Positions 52,584-64,000 of a DNA stretch of 64,000 bases are shown one piece after another (the stretch's first letter is position 1; every line of letters starts with the position of its first letter). Position numbers and translations under genes: made by a program. Under the pieces are notes generated by a model. That model saw only the letters and a program-made list of their open reading frames with translations, made no database searches and had not been told where the DNA came from. This DNA comes from Adiantum capillus-veneris (lineage: Eukaryota > Streptophyta > Polypodiopsida > Polypodiales > Pteridaceae), in assembly GCA_014529385.2 (NCBI GenBank), contig CM043955.1, positions 145,175,140 through 145,239,139 of the forward strand, written 5' to 3'.

Positions 52584-54039
52584 TTATAAGATCGATAGCA
52601 TAGTTCCATCTATCCCCCAGTCCTCCTCGACCTTCAATTTGTCTTCCATTCTCTTCCCAATCTGCGGACATTCATTACAATAAGCATCTAATGATCGACA
52701 AACCATGATGTATTGAAAATGTGGTGGAAGGATTCTCACCTTGTGACCTTGTAAACGAAATTGTGCTTGTTGAAGGGCCTCAAAACCCATAATAACCAAA
52801 TGTTCTCGAACATTACTGAGAGTCCAATGCTTGTTCACTTGGACTGCCTCCAAAGCATCATTGGGCATCTTCACTGCAATGTCAAAGCTTGCAATAGCGC
52901 CGTCTACACTCTGTAAGGGAGTCCACACTCCAAGCTTGCAAATCCAACGATCATAGTGAAATCGTATGTACAAGGAGGTGCGGGATTTCAAATAGCGCAT
53001 TCCAATACCTGAAGCTCCAACCTTACAACGGTACCGGTCTCCATTGTGCATGCCCTCCACAAAACCCCAGTCCTCTTCTAAAATCCTTCCTAATTCCTCG
53101 TAATGCGCATCTTTACATACAAGCATTGTGGTAGTCTCCACAACGGTACCGGTCTCCGTTGTGCATGCCCTCCACAAAACCCCAGTCCTCTTCTAAAAGC
53201 CTTCCTAATTCCTCGTAATGCGCATCTTTACATACAAGCATTGTGGTAGTCTCCACAAATCCAAACTCTTTAAAAATGTGCACAAAACAATGAATAGGCA
53301 AACACCAGCTCAAGCCCACAGACCTAGAAGCTTTAGAGTATTTCAAAGAGTTTTGGACATCCATTATCATCTTTTGCTTGAAAGATGCTACTGACCACAA
53401 ATCTGGGACCGGCCACTCCATACTTAATAAGGAAGTTACTTTGATGGGTTCAAGCGTTCCAAATGCTTGTGTAGAAGTAGGGACAATATAGGAGTGAGAA
53501 TAGAAGAAAATCCTTCTTTGAACCAGTTTGGTTGGGCAAAGATGAGGGAACATTATTGCTCCAATATCCGCATGTATAGCATTGAATGTGCCGGAGAGAC
53601 TATGTAGTGGCTGCTCCTCCACCAACGTGGATGGAAATATGACTATAAATGCATGACAAATGTTAAGTATGAATCCATAATAACATTACACTGTGATTTC
53701 ACACCTAGCTTTGTATTCTCAAAACATGTACTTACAATGTGTTGGAAATCGAGGTGGTTGTTGCAAGTGCATGGTTGACATTGAGGAAACATGTTGCACA
53801 GTGGCTATGGTCCCCTTGTCTTTGCGGTTCTTGAAGCCAAGGAGCTTTCCTTTCCAATGAAGATCCAAGTTTGCACGATTCCGCACACAATGAGGGCCAA
53901 CAGCAGATGGTTGCATGTATACCCAAGCACCTTTGGTGAACTCTTGTGGCACCCACTCATCATCTACACCTCTAGTGTTGTGGCATGCAAGTGCTGTGAC
54001 CTCATCCTTTGGTCGCCTTTGCGAAGTAGAGTTGGCCAT
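52584..54039 (-). pseudogene. Unknown three-exon gene disrupted by a 115-bp duplication
   Basis: The minus-strand ATG at 54039 (MANSTSQRRPKDEV) starts exon 1, 54039-53736. Intron 1 is 53735-53643 (donor ATT|GTAAGT, acceptor TTTATAG|TCA), exon 2 53642-52740, intron 2 52739-52662 (AAG|GTGAGA ... CCGCAG|ATT, 78 nt) and exon 3 to the TAA at 52586-52584. Exon 2 contains a perfect-looking tandem repeat of 115 bp (53140-53254 and 53025-53139). Exon lengths add up to 1285 nt, out of frame, but 1170 nt (389 aa) without one copy, so the duplication is what breaks it. The protein has a WVPQEFTKGAWVYM segment early and MLVCKDAHYEELGR later; I recognise no family, signal peptide or membrane helix. The two copies differ at only two sites, so the break is recent or an assembly error. 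Confidence 0.6.
53025..53254 (-). repeat. 115-bp tandem duplication inside an exon
   Basis: Units 53025-53139 and 53140-53254, identical except for about two bases. Each encodes GFVEGMHNGDRYR and MLVCKDAHYEELGR, in different frames in the two copies. Confidence 0.93.
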
Positions 54040-54133
54040 GGTTAAGCAAAGCAAACTAGGAGGAGGAGAAGAACCTTGCTTGTTGCTACAATGTAGGTGT
54101 GATAAAGTGATATGAGAAAATGGTCAACCCTTG

Positions 54134-54230
54134 TGGCAATGGGAGGAGAAGGTGGACAACCCTTGCTTGGTGTGGCACTGGGAGGAGAAGGTGGATAAGC
54201 CTTGCTTGGTGTGGCAATGGAAGGTGGTAG
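54134..54230. repeat. 39-bp tandem repeat upstream of the unknown gene
   Basis: Units starting TGGCAATGGGAGGAGAAGG at 54134, 54173 and (partial) 54212. They lie 95-190 bp upstream of the ATG at 54039, in the probable promoter or leader of the minus-strand gene. Confidence 0.85.
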
Positions 54231-54914
54231 GGGAGGAGAGAGGAGCTTCCTTGCTGCAGCAATGGAGATGGTGTAAAGAGAGAGAGTGTTGGAGTAGAGG
54301 ATGAGTGTGATGGTTGCAACCAAGGAGGGGTTGGAAAAGGGGTTCTAGAGAGAGAAAATCCCTTTTTGCCTAATAACTAATTTTGGGGGAGCTCTGGATA
54401 GCAAAAAAAGATTTTTTTAAAAAATTTTTAAAATTTTGAATTTTAAGGTTTTTGGATGCACGTTTTGTCTTTTTGAGATCAAAAAATGCTTTTTTGACCA
54501 TAAAATAGTTTTAGGGGGGTTTTCAGAAGATGAAATTTGAGTTTTGAAATTTTTGAAAAATTTCAAATTTTTGGGAATTTTTCAAAACCGGATCAAAAAG
54601 GAGGGAAGTTGGAGGTTCCATATGGCCCACCCCCCCCCCCACCCCACCTTCTCAAATGTGTAAGACTACTTTGTCCCCATACATTTTTTAGGGCATAGAG
54701 TGTGTCCACCACCCTCTTCTCATTGGCTGGCCTCTAATTAACCTTAATCCCAAAGGGCCCCTAGAGGGTTCATATTTTTCCTAATGGGCCAGGACGATGG
54801 GCGAGCACGCAATGCGAAGCAGGATGATAGCCATCTTTTCCTTTCCAATTTGACAGATTCGCACCGAATTTGGAATCTAGAATACAAATTAATTGAGTTT
54901 CGATTTCGACCCGA
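54231..54914. other. No gene seen
   Basis: Contains a GA-rich stretch, an AT-rich patch around 54400-54600 with many TTTTT/AAAAA runs, and a run of C at about 54630-54640. Nothing coding is supported. Confidence 0.5.
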
Positions 54915-54992
54915 TTTGTCCAAGTATGGTTTTAGAATACCCTCCATGAGTGTAATATAAGTAGTAGAGGCATTGGTGAAACCAAAAGACAT
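54915..54992 (-). pseudogene. Short fossil gypsy RT fragment
   Basis: The minus strand reads MSFGFTNASTTYITLMEGI then LKPYLDK, matching the gypsy RT block PFGLTNAPATFQRLM...F--YLDK that lies just before the active site. Only this box is recognisable; it is an old scrap. Confidence 0.65.
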
Positions 54993-54993
54993 A

Positions 54994-55041
<48 letters not shown>
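54993..55041. repeat. (GA)n microsatellite
   Basis: About 22 GA units directly next to the RT scrap. Confidence 0.95.
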
Positions 55042-55046
<5 letters not shown>

Positions 55047-55157
55047 ACCAAGAAATGAAATTGTTCGTGCTTGTTTATAAGAAGCTTAACACATCTCCAC
55101 CCGAAGTACCCCATTTTTTACACACATTCATGTTCACAATGCACATAATCTACCATG

Positions 55158-55222
<65 letters not shown>
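55158..55222. repeat. (GT)n microsatellite
   Basis: About 32 uninterrupted GT units. The predicted poly Cys-Val peptides are artefacts. Confidence 0.95.
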
Positions 55223-55224
<2 letters not shown>

Positions 55225-55679
55225 GGTGGGGTTGATGTGTGGCGATCAAGCCCTGCTGAACCTCTATGCAAGCTTCGTGTTACCAACGAGCTCCTCTGTT
55301 GAGCCTCCTACCGTCGGGGGGCAGCCCTTTTCATCTTTTACGTGTGCTCCTTTTTGTTGTCGCCCTGCATGATCTGCAGATTCGCCTTCATCTTCCAGTT
55401 TGCATCTCACGCTCCTACTGTAGGTTTCGTGTGCCAGTTGGGGGTGTGTGTGTGGGGGGGGGGGGGGGGGGAGTATTAATCTATATACTTTATTCATAAT
55501 TTGAACAATACATTCAAAAAGAGACATGACAAAGATAAGTACAAGTGATTGCGTACATACTTTTTTACCAAAAAAATTATGTATACTAGTAAAACGGCGC
55601 CGCCTTCTGCGACGGCATGGCCCCTCTTACCCTCAAACCCCTCGCTCTTGACAAATTTCATAAAAGAAGATCAATAAAA

Positions 55680-55686
<7 letters not shown>
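55223..55686. other. No gene seen, with a G run
   Basis: Includes a G-rich run at about 55440-55471 (TGTGTGTGTGG then ~16 G), which could form a G-quadruplex. No ORF or element end is recognised. Confidence 0.5.

Positions 55687-55744
<58 letters not shown>
55687..55744. repeat. (TC)n microsatellite at LINE 5' edge
   Basis: About 29 TC units ending just before the presumed LINE 5' untranslated region. Confidence 0.95.
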
Positions 55745-55748
<4 letters not shown>

Positions 55749-56060
55749 CGTTTTTTGACCTAGTAGACAGCAGTTCACTCTTTTGACCATAACTTGCTCA
55801 TCCGAACTCCGATTTAGGTGATCTATAGCCTCAATCGAAGAGCACGAAGCCCTCTACGCATTGATGTAAAGATAGAATTTTTCTGTGTAATGGAAGGATT
55901 TTCTGTAACAGCATCTCAGAACTGAAAAAACTGTCAAAACTTTGCGTTTTTGTTACCGACTTGAAGGCAATGTCAGACAAAACTCGCAAGGGTGGAAAAT
56001 CCACACTCGCCAAGGAATTTGGATGCTAATCCAACCACATCATCTACAACAACGGAAGCA

Positions 56061-56879
56061 ATGATCATGGCTTACTTGATCTCGTTACAAGAAACCGTCA
56101 ACAAACAAGGTGAAGAGTTGCGCACACTTGCAATGGAGAATGGTACTTTAAGAGTTCTCGTTGTGGAGAATGAGCACCTCAAGAAGGTTCTTGAAATTCA
56201 AACAACACGCTTGATACATCTTGAGAATGAAGTTCAAGAATGTAAACGCTCTCTTGTTGACATGAATGTATTGAAAGAGCGCTTGAGCAAAGTTGAGAGT
56301 GATCATGTATTGAAAGAGGAAACAATAGATACAATACGACATGATGTATGTGAGATGAGAAATGCATCCAAATCATGGGCTGATATATGTAAGGATAATG
56401 TGGTTTCTACATCTCCTATCACGCAAGCCGTTGTCCAAGCAAAGAATGTAGAGAATGTGGACACTCAAGAATTGCACGAACGACAAAAACGCTCAAAGAA
56501 CATCGTCATTCGTGGAATCAAGGAGGAAAGCATGGAAACGTCCCAATCTCTTCCAGTTTCTATTGAAGAGTTTTTTGCTACACACTTTGGCATGTCAGGA
56601 ATCATGGCTTATGGTGCACATCGAGTTGGAAAACAAGGAGTCCCTCGCTCGGGAGAAAGACCTATTGTATGTACCATGGCTGATGAGGTAAAGAGAAAGA
56701 TCATCCTTGACAATGGTTGGATCTACCTCAAAGGAACAGGTTGTAATGTATATGAGGATCAAACTCTTATGCAACAAAATGTACGTCGCAAAGCATATGA
56801 GGAAAGAAGCAAGAAGGTGAAGGTATCACCTCAAGAAGAAAAGCCACTTAAGGAGGATGCAAGTCCACCCAACAAATAG
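56061..56879 (+). CDS. LINE ORF1 protein (272 aa), coiled coil plus RRM-like
   Basis: Start taken at ATG 56061 (MIMAYLISLQETVNKQGEEL); the frame is open upstream to 55992 without an earlier ATG. Residues ~5-90 are a heptad-rich coiled coil for trimerisation or self-association. Residues ~135-230 carry RSKNIVIRGIKEE, FFATHFG, AHRVGKQG and RPIVCTMADEVKRKII, the layout of an L1-type ORF1 RRM domain that binds element RNA. A Lys-rich tail follows. It looks intact. It ends 6 bp before the ORF2 start, as in two-ORF LINEs. Confidence 0.8.
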   Translation: MIMAYLISLQETVNKQGEELRTLAMENGTLRVLVVENEHLKKVLEIQTTRLIHLENEVQECKRSLVDMNVLKERLSKVESDHVLKEETIDTIRHDVCEMRNASKSWADICKDNVVSTSPITQAVVQAKNVENVDTQELHERQKRSKNIVIRGIKEESMETSQSLPVSIEEFFATHFGMSGIMAYGAHRVGKQGVPRSGERPIVCTMADEVKRKIILDNGWIYLKGTGCNVYEDQTLMQQNVRRKAYEERSKKVKVSPQEEKPLKEDASPPNK

Positions 56880-56885
56880 GGACAC

Positions 56886-59800
56886 ATGATCTATGAAACA
56901 AACTCACGCTTGCGAATAAGCTTTTGGAATTGTAACGGGTATCCATGGAATGCGGGAATTGGCATTGATGAGCTTACCAATGACTCCGATGTGATACTTC
57001 TTGTCGAAACATGGGAGCATGATGCGCAACGAATTCTTGGATTTGACAAATACGATGTGCATTCTTTGATGTGGGCCAAAAATGCAAAGCAACGAAGAGG
57101 CCAAGGAGGCGTAGCATGTATGACCAAAAAGGGTTTGAAAGATGTTTCCATTGTCAAAGAAGATAAGTATAAATGCTACTTATGGCTGAAAATCAGCCCA
57201 CCAAATGGTCAAGTCATGTTTGTGGCCGGTTGCTACATTCCTCACTATGACTCCAACTTTTATGCTTGCTTGAATATGGATAGAGATCAGCCCTTTGTTG
57301 AACTAGAGGAAGACATTGCTCATTATAAGGATCAAGGTGAAGTCATTGTTTTTGGAGGCATGAATGCTCGCACAAATATGTTACAACACGACACACAACA
57401 AGTAGACATGTCACATGTCTCAAGAAGAATGGATGACTCATACATGTATAATCGAAGTTCTAATGATGCAAAAGAAGTGGATCACTATGGAAAGTCACTT
57501 CTACATATGTGCAATAGTACCAGAATGCTCATTGCAAATGGTGTATCTCTATGGCAAGGCACCGATGACTTTACATGTAGAAAGCACAACGGTGCTAGCG
57601 TGATTGACTATATGTTGTTCTCGGAAGCCACTCTAGAATGCATACAAAGCTTTACACTTGGTGAATGGAATCCGGAATCGGATCATAGGATGTTATGTAT
57701 TGACCTCAAGTGTGGTAAACGGCCCGAGCATGTAGCCTCCAATCATGATGTGAATCATTTGTACCTACGTCTAGACCTCAAACGAGCACTTATATATGCT
57801 GATATGGTGGACCAAATGTTAAGCATGATAGAGCATCAAGAGAGCCCAATATTAGAATGCAAGTGGAAAGTTTTCAAAGAAGTAATTTTCTCTTGTGTGA
57901 AGGAATGCTTTTCGGTGAAACACATGTCTTGCAAAAGGTCTAAGAAGGGTAGCACCAAGAAGAAATGGTTTGACATGGAATGTAGTCAAGCCCGAAAACA
58001 CTTGCTAAGATTGGATGCAATCAAAGACAAGGAAGTTTACTTGGAATGTTCACACACATACAAAGCACTTGTTCAGAAGAAGAGGAGAAGGTGGGAAGTC
58101 GAAAAACAACTTCTTTTAGCACAAGAGAAAGCACATGCATGTGGCAAGTTTTGGCAAAATCTAAAAGGCAAGCGCGTTGAGAGCTTTGGTGACTTGACTC
58201 TTGAGGATATGTATATGCATTGTAAGAACCTCTATGAGCAACCCAATGTTGATAAGATGGAGTGTTGTAGCTCCCTTCCGTTTATGTCTCCCTTCTTTAC
58301 CATTGAAGATGTATGCCGCGCGCTTGAGAAACTTGCTACTCGCAAGGCAGGTGACCTTCAAGGTGTCAAGGCTGAAATGATTAAATGGACAAGCAAGAAA
58401 ACACGATATTGGATATGCGATATGTTTAACCTTGCACTTCAGTATGGCATGCCTCATGATTGGAGTGCAAATTGGATCAAACCTTTGCACAAAGGAGGAG
58501 ATGTAAACAATGTGAACAACTATCACACTATAATGGTTGGTTCTTTGATGGCAAAGTTATTTGGATGTATCATGGAGATGAAGATAAGTGAATGGGCTGA
58601 AAAGAATGGCAAACGTGCACTTGGCCAAGCAGGTTTTCGAAAGCATCATAGCACTATTGATCACCTTGTCACTCTTCGAATTCTTATGGAAGCGTCTCGA
58701 TTGAAAGGAAAAAAGTTGTATTGTTGCTTTGTGGATTTCAAGAAAGCTTTTGACATGGTACCACGAGGAAATCTTTGGAGACGTATGCAAAGCCTTCAAG
58801 TGCTGAGAGAATTTATGCATGTAGTCTTTCGCATCTACCAAAAAGTGATATGTCGATTACGTATGGGAGATGGAATTTCAGAATTTTTTGCAAGCACTAT
58901 TGGTGTCAAACAAGGATGCCTACTTTCCCCAACCCTCTTTGGGCTACTCATTGATGAATTGGAATGCATGGTTCTTGACTTTATGCAGCAGGAAGGCATA
59001 GAAGAGGTTAAGATCGGAAATGCGGTGATCATGCTTTTGCTTTATGCCGATGATGTAGTACTCTTGGCACATACCTTAGAAGATGCACAAAAGCTTATGA
59101 GTGTCTTGGAACGCTTTTACCTACATAGCGGGCTAATCGTGAATGGATCCAAAACCAAGGTTATGCTTGTAAAGACCCTCAATGATGAAAATCCATGAAT
59201 TGTATACAACAATGAGAAACTTGAAGTGGTAGATCACTTCAAGTACCTTGGCCTTGAGGTTCCATCCAATCATAAATGGAAGGATTGTGCAATGCGTCGC
59301 TTGGAAGCCGGAAAGAGGGCCTATTATGCATTTGAGAACATGTGCAATGCAGGAGAGATCAAGTGTTGGGCTCTCAAAAAGTACCTCTTTGACACATTGG
59401 TGACACCGGTGCTTCTTTATGGAGTGGAGGTGTGGGGTGGAAGCATCGGGAAGTCTACTTGGAAAGAGTTTGAGAATGTCCAAAAGCGTTTTCTCACCAA
59501 CTTTCTCCAAGTCAAGACACAAACACCCTACATGCTCTTACTTCTTGAGTCCGGATTGCTTCCCATTGAGGTCTTGGGCATGCAAAGGGTTGTGGAGTAC
59601 ATGCGTAAGACACAACGTAGCCCTTTGCATCGACTTCCTAGAATCGCATATGAAGCAAGTCAAATGGTTCAAAAGACATGCAAGAGAAAAATACTAAGTT
59701 CGGGGTGGATGCTTGATATCAAGAAATGGTTTGGAAGATGGGATGCATGTCACTTGGTCAAGGATGCGTCGATCGACTCCCAAGTTAATGAGGCCTTCTT

Positions 59801-60266
59801 ACAACGCCAATGTATCACGGCTTGGGAGAAATCCGGAGGTTCTCGCTTCAGCCATTATACCACACACATTGCCCCAAACTACAAATCTCTCTTCTTCTCG
59901 GAACGAGGTAACCGAACCCATTCCTACATCCTTGAGCCCATCCCGTTGAGTGCGATCTGCACCATTGCCTCCATTCGTCTTAGCTCCCATTCTCTACGCT
60001 GCGAGACAAGACGTTGGGGCACTGGCGAGGAGTGTCATCGACTTTGCACCTTATGCCCTCGTCAAGTGCGAGAGAGTGAGTACCACACACTACTTGAGTG
60101 CTCAGCTTTTGACCACATTAGGTCCTCTTTTCCCCATATATTCAACCATGATCTCTCCCTACATACCTTCCTCTCCCAACCACGATGTGGACTCTCTATT
60201 GCGACGCTCATTTCAGCCATTTTTGAGCATCGAGAGTCACTTATGAACTCCACTCACACCACGTGA
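56886..60266 (+). pseudogene. LINE ORF2: endonuclease-RT, with an in-frame stop and an altered endonuclease residue
   Basis: From ATG 56886. Residues ~8-275 form an APE-type endonuclease: FWNCNG (~14), LVETWE (~40), the catalytic block near 156 read as GGMNAR, and PESDHRM (~262). The usual block is G-D-[FM]-N, so the catalytic Asp is Gly here (GGC, one transition from GAC), which should abolish nicking. RT at ~525-770: IKPLHKGGDVNNVNNY, GFRKHHSTIDHL, VDFKKAFDMVPR, VKQGCLLSPTLFG and LLYADDVVLL (~717). A TGA at 59196-59198 interrupts the frame, which otherwise continues open to 60266 with VDHFKYLGLEV, TPVLLYGVEVWG and a C-terminal CTLCPRQ...HTLLEC zinc-finger-like motif typical of LINE ORF2. 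The TGA lies in CCATGA and could be a CGA-to-TGA change. Confidence 0.85.
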
Positions 60267-60319
60267 CATGTTCATTTGGTCCCATAGGTCATATTTGACC
60301 TCCCAGGACGATAATAGAA

Positions 60320-60324
<5 letters not shown>

Positions 60325-60374
<50 letters not shown>

Positions 60375-60549
60375 CCTCGCCCCCCTCTTACCATAGGTTT
60401 AATGTAATCTCTTCTCTTTCTAAATATTTTCTTGCTCTCTATCTATCCCTATCAATCTCCATTCCCCTACTTCTTGCATCGGTTCATTTCTATCTCTCTA
60501 TCCCTATCCCTCTTTCTTCTCTCGACTTCTTTTCCTCCTCCTCCTCCTC

Positions 60550-60596
<47 letters not shown>

Positions 60597-60676
60597 GCCT
60601 CTACCTAAATCTCTCTCTATCTCTATCACAAAACTGCAAAAAATTGTTATCACAATTCAATGTAATATTTAGTTTC
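60325..60676. repeat. CT-rich low-complexity block
   Basis: (CT)n at about 60325-60371 and 60553-60590, with imperfect CTATCCCTATC-type pyrimidine sequence between. All long Ser-Leu ORFs here are repeat artefacts. Confidence 0.9.
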
Positions 60677-61256
<580 letters not shown>

Positions 61257-61440
61257 TCTCACCATATCTATCCCTCTATCTCTCCATTTCTATCTCTTCT
61301 CTCTCCACTTCTCTTTGTATCCCTGCTTGTCTTAATTTATCTCTCTCTATCCCTATCCCTCTTTTTCTATCTACCTATCTCTCGATTTCTTTTCCTCCTC
61401 CTCCTCTCTCTCTCTATCCCTCTCTTTTTTTCGACGGGTC
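61257..61440. repeat. Imperfect CT-rich sequence
   Basis: Pyrimidine-rich CTATCCCTAT and CTCCTCCTC patches continuing from the tandem block. Confidence 0.85.
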
Positions 61441-61853
61441 TCACGCGCTCTTATCAACCGGTGTGTCGAATGGTGAATGTGGATGGGAGGTTGGCAGGGC
61501 AAGGATAGAACTCGACCATTGATGGAAGAGCAAGGACGTAGCAAAGGGAGGTTGAGGGAGTACGAATTGCAATCGAGGTTGAGGGCCGTCTCCATGTCAA
61601 TTTCATAATCCACTCCCCCCTTAGGCTCATCATCCACTGCTTGTGCTTCTGAACTTGCACCGCATGCAATTGATCGGAAAAAACCATGCCAACCCTCTAC
61701 ATAGTGTGGCATGTCTTCAAATGGAAAGCATAGGTGGTTGCACATAGAGGGTAGCCCTCATGTCAAAGCCTTGGCCTAACCCAAAGGTTACGATAGGCTG
61801 TAAGGGAACGTATGTTGGAAAATGTAGGCAAGGTGGTCTCTCTCTCTCTCTCC

Positions 61854-61895
<42 letters not shown>

Positions 61896-62348
61896 AATGA
61901 TGTCCTCTACCATAGTTTGGTAATAGTTGGTGTAGCTTACTAATTAAATGCATAGCATGGTTATACTCTGTAAAGACTACAGCCTAAGTTCTTACAAACT
62001 CATAGTTAACCCTCCGTCCATTCATTGTTTGCATATGATGTGGTCTCCCAAGCTTTCAGATTAGACTTTGTATCACTCTAGATTGTTTGTAAGAATGGCA
62101 AGCAAAGATTGGGCTTTAGTAGAAAGGACTATTGAAGATATTAGTCAAGATTTTTGTGAAATAACCTTCCTACCATCCACATCCAAGTGTGGTAGATTGG
62201 TAAATAATATCCTCCTTTTGAGTAGCAGGCCTTAAGTTCAATAATTACGGGATAGATCTAAGCTTGCTCTAAAGCTTGTGCAATTTATTCCTAAACATAG
62301 CCAGCAAACACGTATTTGGACGCTATTTGATAATCATCCTTCATGTCT
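61441..62348. other. Unassigned sequence with a minus-strand exon-like ORF
   Basis: On the minus strand, ATG 61745 (MCNHLCFPFEDMPHYVEGW) opens ~95 codons of ordinary composition before the frame runs into the pyrimidine repeat. It could be a diverged exon, but I recognise no family and no splice site is decisive. A CT run lies at 61838-61891. The remainder shows nothing. Confidence 0.25.
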
Positions 62349-62456
62349 CAGGAGCTTCCATCTTCACTCTCACTTCTCTCTTCTCTCTACTCTCACTTCT
62401 CTCAGGAGCTTCCATCTTCACTCTCACTTCTCTCTTCTCTCTACTCTACGGTTACG
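62349..62456. repeat. 54-bp tandem duplication
   Basis: Two adjacent copies starting CAGGAGCTTCCATCTTCAC at 62349 and 62403, each ending in CTTCTCTCTACTCT. Confidence 0.93.

Positions 62457-64000
<1,544 letters not shown>

Larger units (their letters stand above)
55745..60324 (+). mobile_element. LINE (non-LTR retrotransposon), damaged
   Basis: About 4.6 kb: a ~316-bp 5' untranslated region, ORF1, a 6-bp gap, ORF2 with endonuclease and RT, then a ~58-bp tail into CT repeats. There are no LTRs. The coiled-coil plus RRM-like ORF1 and APE-type endonuclease resemble L1-like LINEs, but the usual plant-L1 RNase H is not visible, so the clade is open. No poly(A) tail or target duplication was found; the 3' end abuts (CT)n at 60325 and the 5' end (TC)n at 55744. 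Both boundaries are approximate. Confidence 0.8.

Noticed and set aside
56891-57157. Minus-strand ORFs opposite the LINE
   Set aside because: Shadows of ORF2; no independent motif. Similar shadows occur across gag-pol of A, C and F.

Overview
The window is nuclear DNA of a land plant, almost entirely intergenic and built of nested retroelements. The reasons are plant-type Ty1/copia and Ty3/gypsy LTR elements, primer sites for plant tRNA-Asp and tRNA-iMet, a LINE, small GT-AG/GC-AG introns, and very long CT/GA and GT/CA microsatellites. I lean towards a fern or another seedless plant from the general look of the polyproteins, but this is an impression and not a result.

Layout. 1-3227: unidentified sequence, a direct repeat pair, a broken minus-strand gypsy gag-protease piece and a CCAAT/ATTGG-rich stretch. 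3228-44839: one old minus-strand gypsy-type element (B) with a matching 5-bp target duplication (TTTCC) at both outer ends. It was split by three later arrivals: a very large young gypsy element (A, 5778-24255, with a partial copy of its own 3' interior at 4425-5777), a copia element that looks whole (F, 29309-34844, target duplication GTTCG), and a second gypsy element of B's own family (C, 35510-44356, target duplication GTGTG) that landed inside B's 5' LTR. LTR-pair differences counted by eye fit this order: B about 6-7 %, C about 4 %, A about 0.5 %, F none.

44845-50620: faint gypsy debris, then a broken copia remnant (E) that runs straight into an intact, intronless ORF with a histone H3 fold and a long non-canonical tail (CENH3-like, 48491-49252). 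After that comes a tandem array of three about 170-bp hairpins on a ~502-bp period. 50759-54039: two minus-strand, intron-containing genes of unknown function; one is disrupted by a 115-bp tandem duplication. 55745-60324: a LINE with ORF1 and ORF2, the latter damaged. 60325-64000: CT-rich tandem repeats and sequence in which I see no gene.

How the parts relate. A has a complete-looking gag-protease-RT-RNase H-integrase frame plus extra parts: a duplicated integrase zinc module, a second protease-like ORF, internal polypurine tracts, a further 3' coding block, and a 24-nt perfect palindrome repeated upstream of both coding blocks at a regular ~284-bp spacing. B and C carry only gag and protease. 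They share with A the tRNA-Asp primer site, a CX2CX3HX4C zinc knuckle and a W-x-P-K repeat region, so B/C look like non-autonomous relatives of A. The palindrome system of A and the H3-like ORF beside the hairpin array are the two most unusual items.
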